Shown piece by piece: positions 15,522-25,440 of a stretch of DNA of 64,000 bases. The DNA comes from Archangium sp. (GTDB lineage: Bacteria; Myxococcota; Myxococcia; Myxococcales; Myxococcaceae), in NCBI GenBank assembly GCA_030695565.1, contig JAUYRZ010000036.1, forward strand, positions 97,901 through 161,900. The letters run 5' to 3'. The notes under the pieces are model-generated. The model saw only the letters and a program-made list of their open reading frames with translations. It was not told the origin of the DNA and ran no database searches. A program made the position numbers and the translations under genes. The stretch's first letter is position 1. Every line of letters begins with the position of its first letter.

Positions 15522-16962
15522 TCAATGACCTCCCGTGGGCTCGACGGACATCGACGTGCTCCCGGGCACTGCACCCAGGGCCAGCGGCGTGGAACGGCCC
15601 GCCAGCAACAACTCGACCGACGCGCGCGCCTTCCAGGCATCGAGGGTGGCATCGACCTGCGCGATGGCGGTCTCCGTGACGGCACGTTGCGCGGCGAGCA
15701 GCTGAAAGACGTTCAGCTGCATCGCGTTGTACTGAAGCAGGCTCTGCTGCAGCACTTCCTGCCGCGCGGGGAGCAAGCGCTCCGAATAGTGACGCGCGCG
15801 TTTGCCAGCGGACTCGGCGCGATTGAGCGCGGTGCGCACCGACGAACGAACGTGGAGCGCCTGGCCTTCGGCGCGTGCCCGCAGCGCGTCGTATTCACTG
15901 CGAGCCGAGAGCTGCTTGCCCTGCGCACGATCGAACACCGGCAGGCCCACGGTCACGTGACCACCGAGCTCCCACAAGGCCGCGTCGCGTTCGCCGTGAA
16001 AGCCGGCCGACAGATGCGGCAACCACGACTCGGTCTTCGCGAGCCCGACTTTGCGGCTGGCGGCCTCTGCCCGGAAGATCAGCTCGGCGAGCTCGAGGTT
16101 CGCGGAGAGCGCCTTCGCTTCGGTCGCCTCGCCTTCCTTCAACTCCTTCGGGGGCGGCAACGGGCCTTCCAGCGTCCACGCGGTGCGTGCACCGGTCAGC
16201 CCCAGCTTGCGGTTGAGCGCCTCGCGGCCGTCGAGCAGGGCGTTCTCGGCTTCGGCGACCTGCACGCGGGAGAGCTCCACCGAGGTCGGCTCGTTGGCGA
16301 GGGTGAGCGCGGGAATGTTGCCCACCTTCGAGAGCTCGAGCGCCGTCTCGTAGGAGGCCTGGTTCGACGCGAACGCGCGCAGCCGCAGCTCCAACTTCTG
16401 CTGGAGCGCCTGCACTTCGTAGAACGCGACGCGGGTGGTCCAGGTGAGATCGAGCAGGGCGCCCGCCGCCTTCAACTTCTCTGCGTCGAGCGTCGCTTCG
16501 GCCACGCCTGCGCGTGCGGGCGCGAGGAACATCGCCGAGAGGTTGAGCTCGACCCCGAGATCGATCTGCGCCGGCTGCTCACCGCCGGGATCGCGGACCT
16601 CGAACTCCACTTCCGGGTTGGGCACCAGCCCCGCGGTCACCAGCTGGCCACGCGCGATACCGACCTCAGCGAGGGCCGCGCGCGCTTCACGATTGTTGAG
16701 CAGCGCCACCCGCACCGCTGCATCCGCATTGAGCGGGCGTGAGAGCAGGTTGTCGACTTCTTCAGGCACCGACTCGGGAACGTCGAAGCGGGGCAGGGTG
16801 AGGTTGGCCAACGCGCTGCGCGTGGGTGAGCGTGCTCGCCACGGTCGAACGTCTGGTTTCGGCCTGGGTGAGCTCGAGGGCCGAACCGGAGGCCGGCGTC
16901 TGATGGGCGGAGGGACCTGCGCAAGCGGTCAGGAGAAGCAGCAGCAAGGGGCGAGCGGGCAT
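15522..16962 (-). CDS. TolC/NodT-family outer-membrane efflux lipoprotein with apparent frameshift
   Basis: The body (15522-16811, 429 aa) is a TolC-type protein: two helical-hairpin repeats with ALLNNREARAALAEVGIARGQLV and PNPEVEFE near the front, and the heptad-rich SEYDALRARAEGQAL half later. It lacks a signal peptide. In another frame ATG 16960-16962 encodes MPARPLLLLLLTAC, a perfect CusC-like lipobox, and reads on to about 16815; the two frames differ by one base near CTCACCCACGCGCAGCGCG. I infer a single-base indel or sequence error in one gene. It would form the outer-membrane duct of a copper/RND pump, but no RND or adaptor gene is in the window. Confidence 0.75.
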
Positions 16963-17020
16963 GGGGTACCTGAAAGTCGTCGAGGGGTCTGGCTGAGAAG
17001 ACGCCGCACCCCGCAGGGCC

Positions 17021-17584
17021 TTACACCGCTGCGAGGGGTTTGTTGGAAGCACAGGTGCAATCGAGACAGCCATGCTCGGCGCAGCTGCCACAACACGCCT
17101 TGACCTGCTTCTTCAGGGCCTCGCGGGCCCGGTGCACGCGCACGGCGGCGTTGTTGGGCGTGATGCCGCTGAGGCGGGCGAAGTCAGCGAGGCTCTGGCC
17201 CTCCACCTCGAGCGCGGAGAGGGCCGCGGCGTATTCGGGCTTGAGCGTCGCTGCGAGTCGCCCGATGCACTGGCAGATGGCGTCGCGGGTGTCGGGTGCG
17301 GGCTCGTGTTCATCACCCAGCTCCTTCGCCAGCCGCTCGAGCGCAGAGGCCGACGCCCCTGCTCGGCGCGCCCGGTCGACCAGGGCGTTGCGGAGCACCT
17401 GGTAGAACCACGCGATCGCGGTCTCCCGCTCGACGTTCCCTGCACTCTGCAGCCCGCGAACGAAGGCCTCCTGGAGCACGTCTTCCGCTTGCGAACGATC
17501 GCCCAGGCGCCGCTCGAGAAAGCGCAAGAAGTCGCGGTGACCTTCGACCAGCGTTTGCACGACGTCGTTCTCCACTCCGTTCAT
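17021..17584 (-). CDS. ECF sigma factor with cysteine-rich C-terminus (CorE type)
   Basis: 187 aa. Region 2: HRDFLRFLERRLGDRSQAEDVLQEAFVRGLQ with WFYQVLRNALVDRARR; region 4: ALSALEVEGQSLADFARLSGITPNNAAVRVHRAREAL. The tail CCGSCAEHGCLDCTC is a metal-binding type Cys-rich domain like that of CorE, the copper-responsive sigma factor of Myxococcus xanthus that works without a classical anti-sigma factor and drives multicopper oxidase and copper ATPase genes. Start ATG 17582-17584; a TTAGCT box 8 bp before it suggests a leaderless message. Order sigma, TolC-type, oxidase on one strand supports an autoregulated copper operon. Confidence 0.85.
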   Translation of the reverse strand: MNGVENDVVQTLVEGHRDFLRFLERRLGDRSQAEDVLQEAFVRGLQSAGNVERETAIAWFYQVLRNALVDRARRAGASASALERLAKELGDEHEPAPDTRDAICQCIGRLAATLKPEYAAALSALEVEGQSLADFARLSGITPNNAAVRVHRAREALKKQVKACCGSCAEHGCLDCTCASNKPLAAV

Positions 17585-17671
17585 GGCGCGCAAGCTAACT
17601 CGGCTCGAGGGCGCTGGCCTCCCTGCCGACCAGCGCGATCGGTCGGCTGAAACTCAAGCTGCGCCAGACTC

Positions 17672-17800
17672 ATGGCCACGGTGGGTGACGGCGTCAACGA
17701 CGCGCCTGCGCTCGCGGGCGCTGACGTGGGCCTCGCGAAGGGCCGCGGCACCGAGGTCGCCGGTCTTCGCGAGCGCGGCCATGTCGTTGTCGAGCGTGTC
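17672..17800 (+). pseudogene. P-type (P1B) metal ATPase remnant
   Basis: ATGGCCACGGTGGGTGACGG begins the frame MATVGDGVNDAPALAGADVGLAKGRGTEVA, the hinge motif (MVGDGxNDxPAL) found near the end of the P domain of P-type ATPases. Nothing upstream encodes the rest of the P domain (no DKTGT) and the following residues (ERGHVVVERVG) only loosely match the next helix. It lies between the CorE-type sigma gene and DUF58 gene, on the opposite strand. I infer the relic of a copper ATPase once part of this locus. Confidence 0.75.
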
Positions 17801-17831
17801 GGTGCTCACCACGGGTTGCGCTTGCGCCGTT

Positions 17832-19127
17832 TCAGAGCAACCCGCGCTGCTTGATGTCGAGGTACGCGCTCACGCCCGCGCTCGCAAAGGCGGCCGGGGT
17901 CCCACGCACCACGCGCGCCCCACCTTCACGCAGCCGCGCCACCGTCGCTTCTCCATCCCGTTCAAGGCGGGCCGCGACCACCCGCTCGTACGCCGCGCTG
18001 GCAGTCGCGGGCACCTCGGTCGCAATGCGGTGCACCGCTTCATCCTGCAGCGAGACGATCATCGGCAGATGACGGGGCACGAGCCGGCGCGCCCTCAGCA
18101 GCAGCGCCGCCGAGGTCTCCTTGTCGACCAGATCGGTCAGCACGATCACCAACGATCGGCGCGCCCCTCGAGCGAAGGCCTGATCGATCGCAGCACCGTA
18201 GTTGCTCTCTTCGAGCACCGCTTCCACCTGGTAGAGCGCCTGCGCGATCGCCCGCAGTTGTTCGACGCCCTTGCGCGGTGGCAACCACCGCTTCACGTCG
18301 CGGCCGAACGCGAGCACGCCGACGAGGTCGCCCTGGTCGAGCGCCACCTTCGCCAGCCGCAGCGCCGCGTCGACCGCGTGATCCAGCTTGCGCCGGCCGT
18401 TGCTCTCACCCTCCATGTGCCGCCCGCAATCGAGCAGCAGGATCACCTGCTGGTTCTTCTCTGGCTGGTGCTGTCGCACGAACGGCTTGCCTCGCCGCGC
18501 GGTCGCTTTCCAATCGATGCTGCGTCGATCGTCGCCGGGCCGGTATTCGCGCAGCGACTCGAACTCACGGCCTTCGGCGCGTACGCGGATCACCCGGCGG
18601 CTGACTTGATCCTCCGCCCGTGCCAGCTCGAGCGCGTCGCGGGAGAGCACCGAGAGATCCGGAAAGACCTTCACCGATTGACGCAGCTCGATCGTCTGCC
18701 GCCGCGTGCAAAGCCCAAGCGGTCCATCGAGCTTCACCGTGAGTGGACCGAATTGAAGATCGCCCCGCGTGGAAGGCGTCAGCCGCCACTCGATCACGCA
18801 CGCACCGGAGAACCGTTGGCGATGACCTTCGATCGCGGGCCCCGGCGTCACCCAGTCACGCAGCTCACCGCTCACCGAACGCCCGCGAGGGGTGACCTCG
18901 AGCTTCACCAGGTTGCTGCGCCCCGAAGAGAGCACCGGCTCGACCCCGCGGCGGATCTCCAGGGCCTCAGCGCGAGGCGAGAGAAAGTAATCCACCGCGA
19001 CCAACACCAGCAGCGCCACGTCGAAGGCGATCAACAACGGCGCGATCGATGGAGACAACAACGCGACCGCGGCAGGCACCAGGCTCAACGCCGCCAACCA
19101 CAACGCTCGTGTCGTGGGGATGGGCAT
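17832..19127 (-). CDS. DUF58-domain protein (MoxR partner)
   Basis: 431 aa. Two N-terminal membrane helices (about residues 7-25 and 28-46), then a DUF58 region with the diagnostic GREFESLREYRPGDDRRSIDWKATAR at ~207-232. A VWA-like fold follows; its MIDAS position reads DCGRHM rather than DxSxS, so metal binding may be weak. DUF58 proteins act with MoxR AAA+ ATPases in envelope or metal-cofactor assembly tasks that are not well defined. The start ATG 19125-19127 is 2 bp beyond the MoxR stop, third in a zinc-ribbon/MoxR/DUF58 operon. Confidence 0.9.
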   Translation of the reverse strand: MPIPTTRALWLAALSLVPAAVALLSPSIAPLLIAFDVALLVLVAVDYFLSPRAEALEIRRGVEPVLSSGRSNLVKLEVTPRGRSVSGELRDWVTPGPAIEGHRQRFSGACVIEWRLTPSTRGDLQFGPLTVKLDGPLGLCTRRQTIELRQSVKVFPDLSVLSRDALELARAEDQVSRRVIRVRAEGREFESLREYRPGDDRRSIDWKATARRGKPFVRQHQPEKNQQVILLLDCGRHMEGESNGRRKLDHAVDAALRLAKVALDQGDLVGVLAFGRDVKRWLPPRKGVEQLRAIAQALYQVEAVLEESNYGAAIDQAFARGARRSLVIVLTDLVDKETSAALLLRARRLVPRHLPMIVSLQDEAVHRIATEVPATASAAYERVVAARLERDGEATVARLREGGARVVRGTPAAFASAGVSAYLDIKQRGLL

Positions 19128-19129
19128 CG

Positions 19130-20058
<929 letters not shown>

Positions 20059-20059
<1 letters not shown>

Positions 20060-20898
20060 CAGCGGCCCACGTCCTTGAGCCCGAAGATGGTGCCCACGAT
20101 GGAGACGATCGCCGCCAGCACCCCCAGGATGAGCCCGAACGCAGGCTTCGACACCCAGACCTCGTAGTTGCCCACCGAGCTCATGGCCGGCGTCGAGTCC
20201 CACGAGAGCTTCATGTAGACGAGGCACCAGAGCGCCGAGACGCCCACGCAGCCCAGCTGCGCGACCCAGGGGAGCAGCGGGTTCAAGGTCGGCATCGTCT
20301 TGCGCGTGCGGATGATGATGCCTGCCACGGCCATCGAGGCGAGCAGTGTCACCAGGATCCCCGACGAGAAGACGCCCAGCACGTCGCCTTCGGCCACGGT
20401 CTCCTTCCACGGGAAAAAGGTGGAGATCAGCAGCACCGAGGTGCCAGCCAGGGCCAGCTTGTCGGCCATGCTGAGCTCCCAGAGGTACTGCTTGGTGGCC
20501 CCCATGGCGAGCTCGGGATCCATCGCCTTGGTCGCCACGAACTTCTCGGGCGCCTTGCCCTGGTTCGCTTTCCAGTCTTCTTCGGAGACCTGCGAGCGCC
20601 AGTCATTGGCGGCCCGCTCCTTCTTCTCGGCGGCGATGAGCGCGTCGTCTTCTTCTTCGGTGCGCGGCACGTTGGTCGCCCGCTTCTTCACCGCCGGTTT
20701 GGCGGCCACCTTCTTCATGCCCGGTTTGGTCGCCGGTTTGACGCCCGGCCTGGGCGCAGGGCGGCGCGGGGGAGGGGCAGGCTCGTCGTCGTCTTCCGGC
20801 GGCGAGGCGTCGAGCAGCGACGGGTCGAGCACCGTGTCGCAGAACGGACAAACCGCTGCGTCGTCAGCCACGTTCTTCTTGCAGGAGGTGCACTTCAT
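20059..20898 (-). CDS. Zinc-ribbon membrane protein
   Basis: 279 aa. An N-terminal zinc ribbon (CTSCKKN...CPFCD, residues 3-25) is followed by an acidic/Pro-rich and Lys-Ala-Pro linker to ~100 and four hydrophobic segments (about 145-165, 178-198, 213-232, 250-272). No enzymatic motif. It heads the MoxR-DUF58 operon, overlapping the MoxR start by ATGA, and may anchor or sense for that system (inference). I take ATG 20896-20898 because it begins directly with the ribbon; the ORF upstream of it is in the divergent promoter region. Confidence 0.82.
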
Positions 20899-20971
20899 CG
20901 GCGAGCGCAGTGTAGACGGTCGCAACCGGATTGCACTCGACAAGCTGGCTTGGGGTTCCTACGACGCCGCC

Positions 20972-23095
20972 ATGCGTCACCTCCTGCTCTCGTCGCTGCT
21001 CCTGATTTCCGGTTGTGCCACCTGGACCTCGCAGTCGCCCAGGCCCGCGGGCAATGCAGCTCAAACGGGTGGGCGCACCGCCGCTCCGACCCAGCAGCGC
21101 AGCGACGTGCAGGCCCTCGCCGATCTGGAAGACCGCCGCTCGTTGGGTGACGGCCGGCTGATGCAGACCGCGATTTCCGAGCGCGACCCGATGCTGCGCA
21201 AACGCGCGTTGCTCGCCCTGGCCCGGGTGCAGGATCCCAACACCGCCGGCGCGATGGCCGAGGGCTTGTCCGATCCCGATCCCGGTGTGCGCGCCGAAGC
21301 GGCGTGGGCCATCGGCATTCTCGGCCTCAGCTGGGCGCCGCTGGCCGATGACGTGAAGACCCGCCTCACCAACGCGCTGCTCGAGAAGGAGACCGCCGAA
21401 ACCGACGGCGCGGTGAAGCTGGCGATGCTCGAGGCGATGGGCCGGGTGGCCACGCCGCCGCTCGTCGATCGGTTGACCGACCGCCTCAGCGGTGCGGGCG
21501 ACGTGCAGGGCCGCGCGGCGCTCTCGTTGGGGGTGGCGGCTCGCGCGAAGGTGGCGCTGCCCCCGCGCATGTTCACGGCGCTCGCGTTGTTGCTCAAAAA
21601 GGAGAACCCGATCGGCACCCGCTTCGGTGGCGCGTACGCGCTGCTGCAGACCAAGAACCCACTCGCGCGGCCGTACCTGCTCAGCTGCGCGAGCGATGAC
21701 GCCTCGGAGATCCGCGCGTTGTGCGCCAAGGGTCTGGGCGATGTGGGCACCGAGATCGACGCGGTGACCCTCAAGCGTCTGCTCGACGATCCTGACTATC
21801 GCGTGGTGGTCGAGGCCACCCGTTCGCTCGCGAAGCTGGCGGGCAAGTGCAAGTCGGCGGCGTGCCCTGCCCTGGGCGCGCTGGCTGATCTCTCCTTCCG
21901 CGTGGAGCGCCTGGTGCGGGGTGACAGCGCCGGTGGTGGTCAGCCGCTGCTCGCGCTCGCTCAACAGGGGCTCCCGGCGTCGGGCAAGGCAGTGCTCGTT
22001 TCGCTGCGCAATCAGCTGGTGGCCGCGAAGACCGTGCCCGATCAGAAGATCCGCCGCGATGCGGGCAAGCTCGATTGCCGCCTCGCCGCCGCGCAAGACC
22101 GCATCACCGGCACGCTCACCGAGGTGATGGGCTGTGGGCACGGCCTGGTCGACGAACCGCGCCGGCTCCAGCTGGGTCTGCAGGCGCTGCAGGAAGCGGC
22201 GCGTGATGCGAAGCCGCCGCTCGATGCCGCGAAGGTGACGGCTGAAGTGGGCTCGTACGTGTTTCACACCGATGGCCGGGTGAAGCTGGCCGCGGTCGAG
22301 TTGCTCGGCGAGCTCAAGAGCCCCCTTGCTCAGGACAAGGTGCGTTCGCAGTTGCTGGCCACCGATCCCGTGCTGGCCGCGGCGGCTGCGGCCTCCAGCG
22401 CCAAGCTGGGTGACAAGACGCAGATCCCCCAGATTCGTCAGCTGGCGCAGAAGGCGCTCACCCAGGTCGACATCGCGCCCACCATCGCCGAGGCCCTCAC
22501 CGTGCTCGACGCGAAGGAGGCGATTGGTGATCTCGAGGCGTGGCTCAAGTCGCCCAACGCGACGATCCGTCAATCGGCAGCCGATGCGCTCACCAAGCTC
22601 AAGGGCATGCCGGTGACGGCAGACCGGGTGGAAGAGCCGATGAAGGGGGCGCGCGTTCAGCTGGCCCCGCAGAAGGCGCGGCTGGTGGTGACCACCGAGA
22701 AGGGTGAGTTCGAGATCTCGCTCTACGTCGACGACGCGCCGCTCACCTCGGCCAACCTGTTCAACCTCGCGCGCAAGGGCTTCTTCCGCAACCTCACCTT
22801 CCACCGCGTGGTGCCCAACTTCGTGGCGCAGGGCGGCGACCCGCGCGGTGATGGCAACGGCGGCCCCGGCTACACCATTCGCTGCGAGATCAACCACAAG
22901 CCGTACGGCCGCGGCGTGGTGGGCATGGCCCTCTCGGGCAAAGACACGGGCGGCTCGCAGTTCTTCGTGACCGCCGCTCCCCAGCCCCACCTCGACGGGC
23001 GCTACACGGCGTTCGGTGAAGTGACCAAAGGCCAGGAAGTGGTCGACGCGCTGCTGGAAGGTGATCTGATCACCGAAGTTCGCGCGATGCCCTGA
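20972..23095 (+). CDS. Lipoprotein with HEAT repeats fused to a cyclophilin-type PPIase
   Basis: 707 aa. Lipobox LLISGC at residues 9-14. Residues ~55-540 are HEAT-like repeats (e.g. DPDPGVRAEAAWAIGILG, DDPDYRVVVEATRSLAKLAG), and ~570-707 are a cyclophilin: FHRVVPNFVAQGGD, GSQFFVT and LDGRYTAFGEV retain the catalytic Arg, Phe and Gln, with Tyr where many have His/Trp. It should isomerise prolyl bonds of envelope proteins, the HEAT scaffold selecting clients (inference). It is divergent from the zinc-ribbon/MoxR operon. Start ATG 20972 gives the signal directly; the long upstream ORF extension is not real. Confidence 0.88.
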   Translation: MRHLLLSSLLLISGCATWTSQSPRPAGNAAQTGGRTAAPTQQRSDVQALADLEDRRSLGDGRLMQTAISERDPMLRKRALLALARVQDPNTAGAMAEGLSDPDPGVRAEAAWAIGILGLSWAPLADDVKTRLTNALLEKETAETDGAVKLAMLEAMGRVATPPLVDRLTDRLSGAGDVQGRAALSLGVAARAKVALPPRMFTALALLLKKENPIGTRFGGAYALLQTKNPLARPYLLSCASDDASEIRALCAKGLGDVGTEIDAVTLKRLLDDPDYRVVVEATRSLAKLAGKCKSAACPALGALADLSFRVERLVRGDSAGGGQPLLALAQQGLPASGKAVLVSLRNQLVAAKTVPDQKIRRDAGKLDCRLAAAQDRITGTLTEVMGCGHGLVDEPRRLQLGLQALQEAARDAKPPLDAAKVTAEVGSYVFHTDGRVKLAAVELLGELKSPLAQDKVRSQLLATDPVLAAAAAASSAKLGDKTQIPQIRQLAQKALTQVDIAPTIAEALTVLDAKEAIGDLEAWLKSPNATIRQSAADALTKLKGMPVTADRVEEPMKGARVQLAPQKARLVVTTEKGEFEISLYVDDAPLTSANLFNLARKGFFRNLTFHRVVPNFVAQGGDPRGDGNGGPGYTIRCEINHKPYGRGVVGMALSGKDTGGSQFFVTAAPQPHLDGRYTAFGEVTKGQEVVDALLEGDLITEVRAMP

Positions 23096-23156
23096 CGCTC
23101 ACCTTCGCTCACGAGAGGGCTGTCGCTCGCTCCCATGTGCGATGACTCGGCGCCGC

Positions 23157-23969
23157 TCAGCGCTGCCTCGACGCGATCGCGTTCTGCTTCGCGGGGCCGC
23201 GCACCAGCGGCAGGCGGCTCTTGCGGTTGGGCACGAAGGTCACGCCCGCGAACACCGAGAACGCACGGTTCGCCTGGTACAGCCCGATGTCGGCGCCGAG
23301 ATCGAAGACCAGCTCATCGATCGGCGCGAAGCAGATGCCGTTGAGCGAGCCGCCGTCGAGGGGAACCGCCTGCGCGTTGCCCCACGTCGAGTAGAGCTCG
23401 GTGAACAGGCCCCAGCCCTTGCCGAGGTCGAACGCCACGGCGAGCGTGGAGAGCCCCTGTGGGATCGGCGTGCCACCCAGGTCGTACACGCTGAGCATCA
23501 GGTTGAAGTCGGCGTGCACGAACGAGATGTCTTTCGAGAGGTACCACCACGCCTGCAGGTCGAAGGTCTGCTGGCTCGCTTCCGCGAAGCTGTGGGTGGG
23601 CATCATCAGGTGCACCGAGAGCGCGTTCGACGGCGCCCAGCTGCCCTGCTTGTTGATGAGCCACTTGACGCCCGGCATCACCCCGTCGACCCCTCGCGCC
23701 GGCGTGTTCGGGCCCACCAGGAACAGGTTGTTGGTCGCCAACTGAAACTGCAGGTTGTTGAACAGCGAGTACTTCAGCAGCAGCTGGCCGCTGTGCATCG
23801 CCGCGCCGCTGGCCACCTTCGCGCCGTAGCCCGCTTCGACCTCGAAGAAGCCGGCGGGGACGATCTCCGCCATGCAGGCGATGGTGGGACGGCAGGCCTG
23901 CACCTCCACCGATTCGGGCTCGGTCACCTCGCCGGTGTCCACCACCTCTTCGTTGGCCAGCGCATTCAA
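23157..23969 (-). pseudogene. Outer-membrane beta-barrel-like protein gene, 5' end lost
   Basis: 270 codons of a typical barrel-like protein ([47 protein letters not shown]), alternating strands like 'phenol MetA pathway'-type transporters, ending in an Arg-rich tail. The frame upstream encodes [16 protein letters not shown], the second half of a signal peptide, then hits TGA; no ATG remains, only TTG 23967. The intact start ([15 protein letters not shown]) survives 3 kb away at 27075 as a fragment. So this gene was cut from its start by the rearrangement and may be unexpressed or reliant on the TTG without full export signal. Confidence 0.72.
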
Positions 23970-23995
23970 ACTGCAGAGAGCAACGAGCGTGGTGA
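23923..23995. repeat. 73-bp direct repeat, copy A1
   Basis: Matches 26987-27059 over 73 bp with three mismatches. It covers the signal-peptide end of the outer-membrane protein gene. A1 runs directly into the duplicated chemoreceptor piece at 23995, A2 into the original upstream region of the chemoreceptor gene. Confidence 0.9.
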
Positions 23996-24288
23996 TTCAG
24001 CTGTCGAGCAGGAACATCGCCACCATCATCAAGACCATCGACGAGATCGCCTTCCAGACGAACATCCTCGCGCTCAACGCCGCCGTCGAAGCAGCGCGGG
24101 CGGGAGAAGCGGGCAAGGGCTTCGCGGTGGTGGCCGATGAGGTCAGAAACCTCGCCTTGCGCAGCGCTGAAGCTGCAAAAGAGACCGCCAGTCGCATCGA
24201 AGACTCGATTCAGAAGGCGGCCGCGGGTGCGACCATCAACGTGCGTGTCTCGGCGAGCCTGAGTGAGATCGTCGGGGGCGCGCGCAAG
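23995..24288 (+). pseudogene. Duplicated internal fragment of a methyl-accepting chemotaxis protein (copy B1)
   Basis: 294 bp align without gaps to 28172-28465 of the full chemoreceptor gene at about 95% (15 mismatches by eye, mostly third positions). It encodes the signalling hairpin tip ([21 protein letters not shown] and [17 protein letters not shown]). It lacks start, membrane segments and C-terminus and ends abruptly at 24288, where unrelated, less GC-rich DNA begins. The mostly synonymous differences suggest it came from, or lived for a time as, a functional copy. Confidence 0.88.
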
Positions 24289-24673
24289 CAATGTCGCCAC
24301 GGCACTCAATGTCTTGATGAAATCTTCTTCACACAACAATTCGAGCGGCTCAAAATCAGCCCAACACACGTACAATATATGGGATTCTGAGACAAATAAG
24401 ATTGTCAAAACCGGAATCAGCTCTGATCCGCTCAATGGCGATGGGTCATCCCCTCGCGCGAACTCGCAGGTGAATGCGGCAAACAAGGCCGTCGGCTGGA
24501 ATAAGTACCTGCCCGAAGTACTGAAAGGCAACATTCCCGGACGAGCACGAGCGCTTGCTGAAGAACTCGCCAACTGGACGCGGCAGGTGAACAATGGGTG
24601 GGTCGACAAGACCGCCGTAAAACCAAAAGGAATGAAGGGGGGCGGAAAGAAGTGGCATTACAAACCCAAGTAG
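24263..24673 (+). CDS. Orphan polymorphic-toxin C-terminal domain, GIY-YIG/URI-nuclease-like
   Basis: The meaningful frame begins at the junction (24290) and runs to TAG 24671-24673: [54 protein letters not shown]. This pattern (short YxI strand, K-T/Y-G-I/V-S, RAxxQVN, PGR-x-x-AL-x-E) is that of predicted URI/GIY-YIG nuclease tips of Rhs/CDI-type toxins. No trafficking domain precedes it; upstream is chemoreceptor DNA in another frame. Possible starts are GTG 24263 or ATG 24317, neither with a good ribosome site. Base composition is poorer in GC than the surroundings. Likely an orphan toxin cassette, probably silent unless recombined onto a carrier. Confidence 0.65.
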   Translation: MRSSGARASNVATALNVLMKSSSHNNSSGSKSAQHTYNIWDSETNKIVKTGISSDPLNGDGSSPRANSQVNAANKAVGWNKYLPEVLKGNIPGRARALAEELANWTRQVNNGWVDKTAVKPKGMKGGGKKWHYKPK

Positions 24674-25440
24674 GTCTCCTCTCGGTTTTCGACATCAGGA
24701 AAGTGGAGCAGGCCAAGGGGCGAGCCCTCATCCTCGTCGCGCACGCGATTGAGGCAGACCATGGGACCAGATTGAGCCGCATGGACGAGGCTGCCGCTCT
24801 GAGCGGCTATCTTCGGCAGCGGTTGTGCAACGATGGTTTTTGGCCCGAGAGCAAGGACCTGACGATCACTCTCGGCGAGCGACAGTCACCAGTTGCCGAT
24901 GACGCTCACTTTGCAGTGACGCTGCCGGGATACGCCTCCACCTGGAGTGCCAGGAGATTTGAGGACGCCGTGTGTCTGGCCGCGAAGCGCTTCGTCCGCT
25001 TGGTGGCTCCAGGTGCGCCCATTGGACGATACCTCCTGGACTTCGAGCGAGGTGGGCGACTGTTTTCCTGGTCGTACCGGGCTGGATTGGAGACCGGGGC
25101 TGCCGCAGAACTCGAGTGCGACCTCTCCCGCGATCGGTTTCGTGCGTCGCTGAACGTCACCACGGAGACAGAACCGTCTCGCCGGTTTCAGGTCTACCAG
25201 TGCGGCGCAGACAGTTCCGAATGGTTTGACCTGTTCAGAAAAGTGCGTGTTTCGAAAACCGCAGCGACAGTCGAGGCGGATCCGAGAATGTTCGTTCGGG
25301 TGGTCCGCAATGGGCGGTCGGCAGCCAAGTGGACGGGAAATGGCGCTTCATTGGAGCGATTCGTCGTCGAACTCGGCCCGAAACGCCCACACGTTGTTCG
25401 GAAGTTCCAACTTAAGCTGCGGGGTCCGCCCGACTCATGA
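24652..25440 (+). CDS. Probable immunity protein for the URI-like toxin
   Basis: 262 aa from GTG 24652 (GGAAAGAA directly upstream), overlapping the toxin end by 22 bp. No known motif recognised. The C-terminal half is beta-rich with YLLDFERGGRLFSWSYRAGLE, FQVYQCGADSSEWFDLF and a basic end. The immediate position after a toxin tip, the tight overlap and the atypical composition point to an immunity gene, but only by context. The next gene overlaps by ATGA, so the three genes form one cassette. Confidence 0.55.
   Translation: MALQTQVGLLSVFDIRKVEQAKGRALILVAHAIEADHGTRLSRMDEAAALSGYLRQRLCNDGFWPESKDLTITLGERQSPVADDAHFAVTLPGYASTWSARRFEDAVCLAAKRFVRLVAPGAPIGRYLLDFERGGRLFSWSYRAGLETGAAAELECDLSRDRFRASLNVTTETEPSRRFQVYQCGADSSEWFDLFRKVRVSKTAATVEADPRMFVRVVRNGRSAAKWTGNGASLERFVVELGPKRPHVVRKFQLKLRGPPDS

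Noticed and set aside
20864..22990. 708-aa open frame on the minus strand
   Set aside because: Antisense shadow of the HEAT-cyclophilin gene; His/Arg/Gly-rich without domains, caused by GC-rich codon bias.
23872..24390. 172-aa plus-strand ORF as a chemoreceptor-like gene
   Set aside because: It is the in-frame B1 duplicate with random flanks; no start context, membrane segment or C-terminus.
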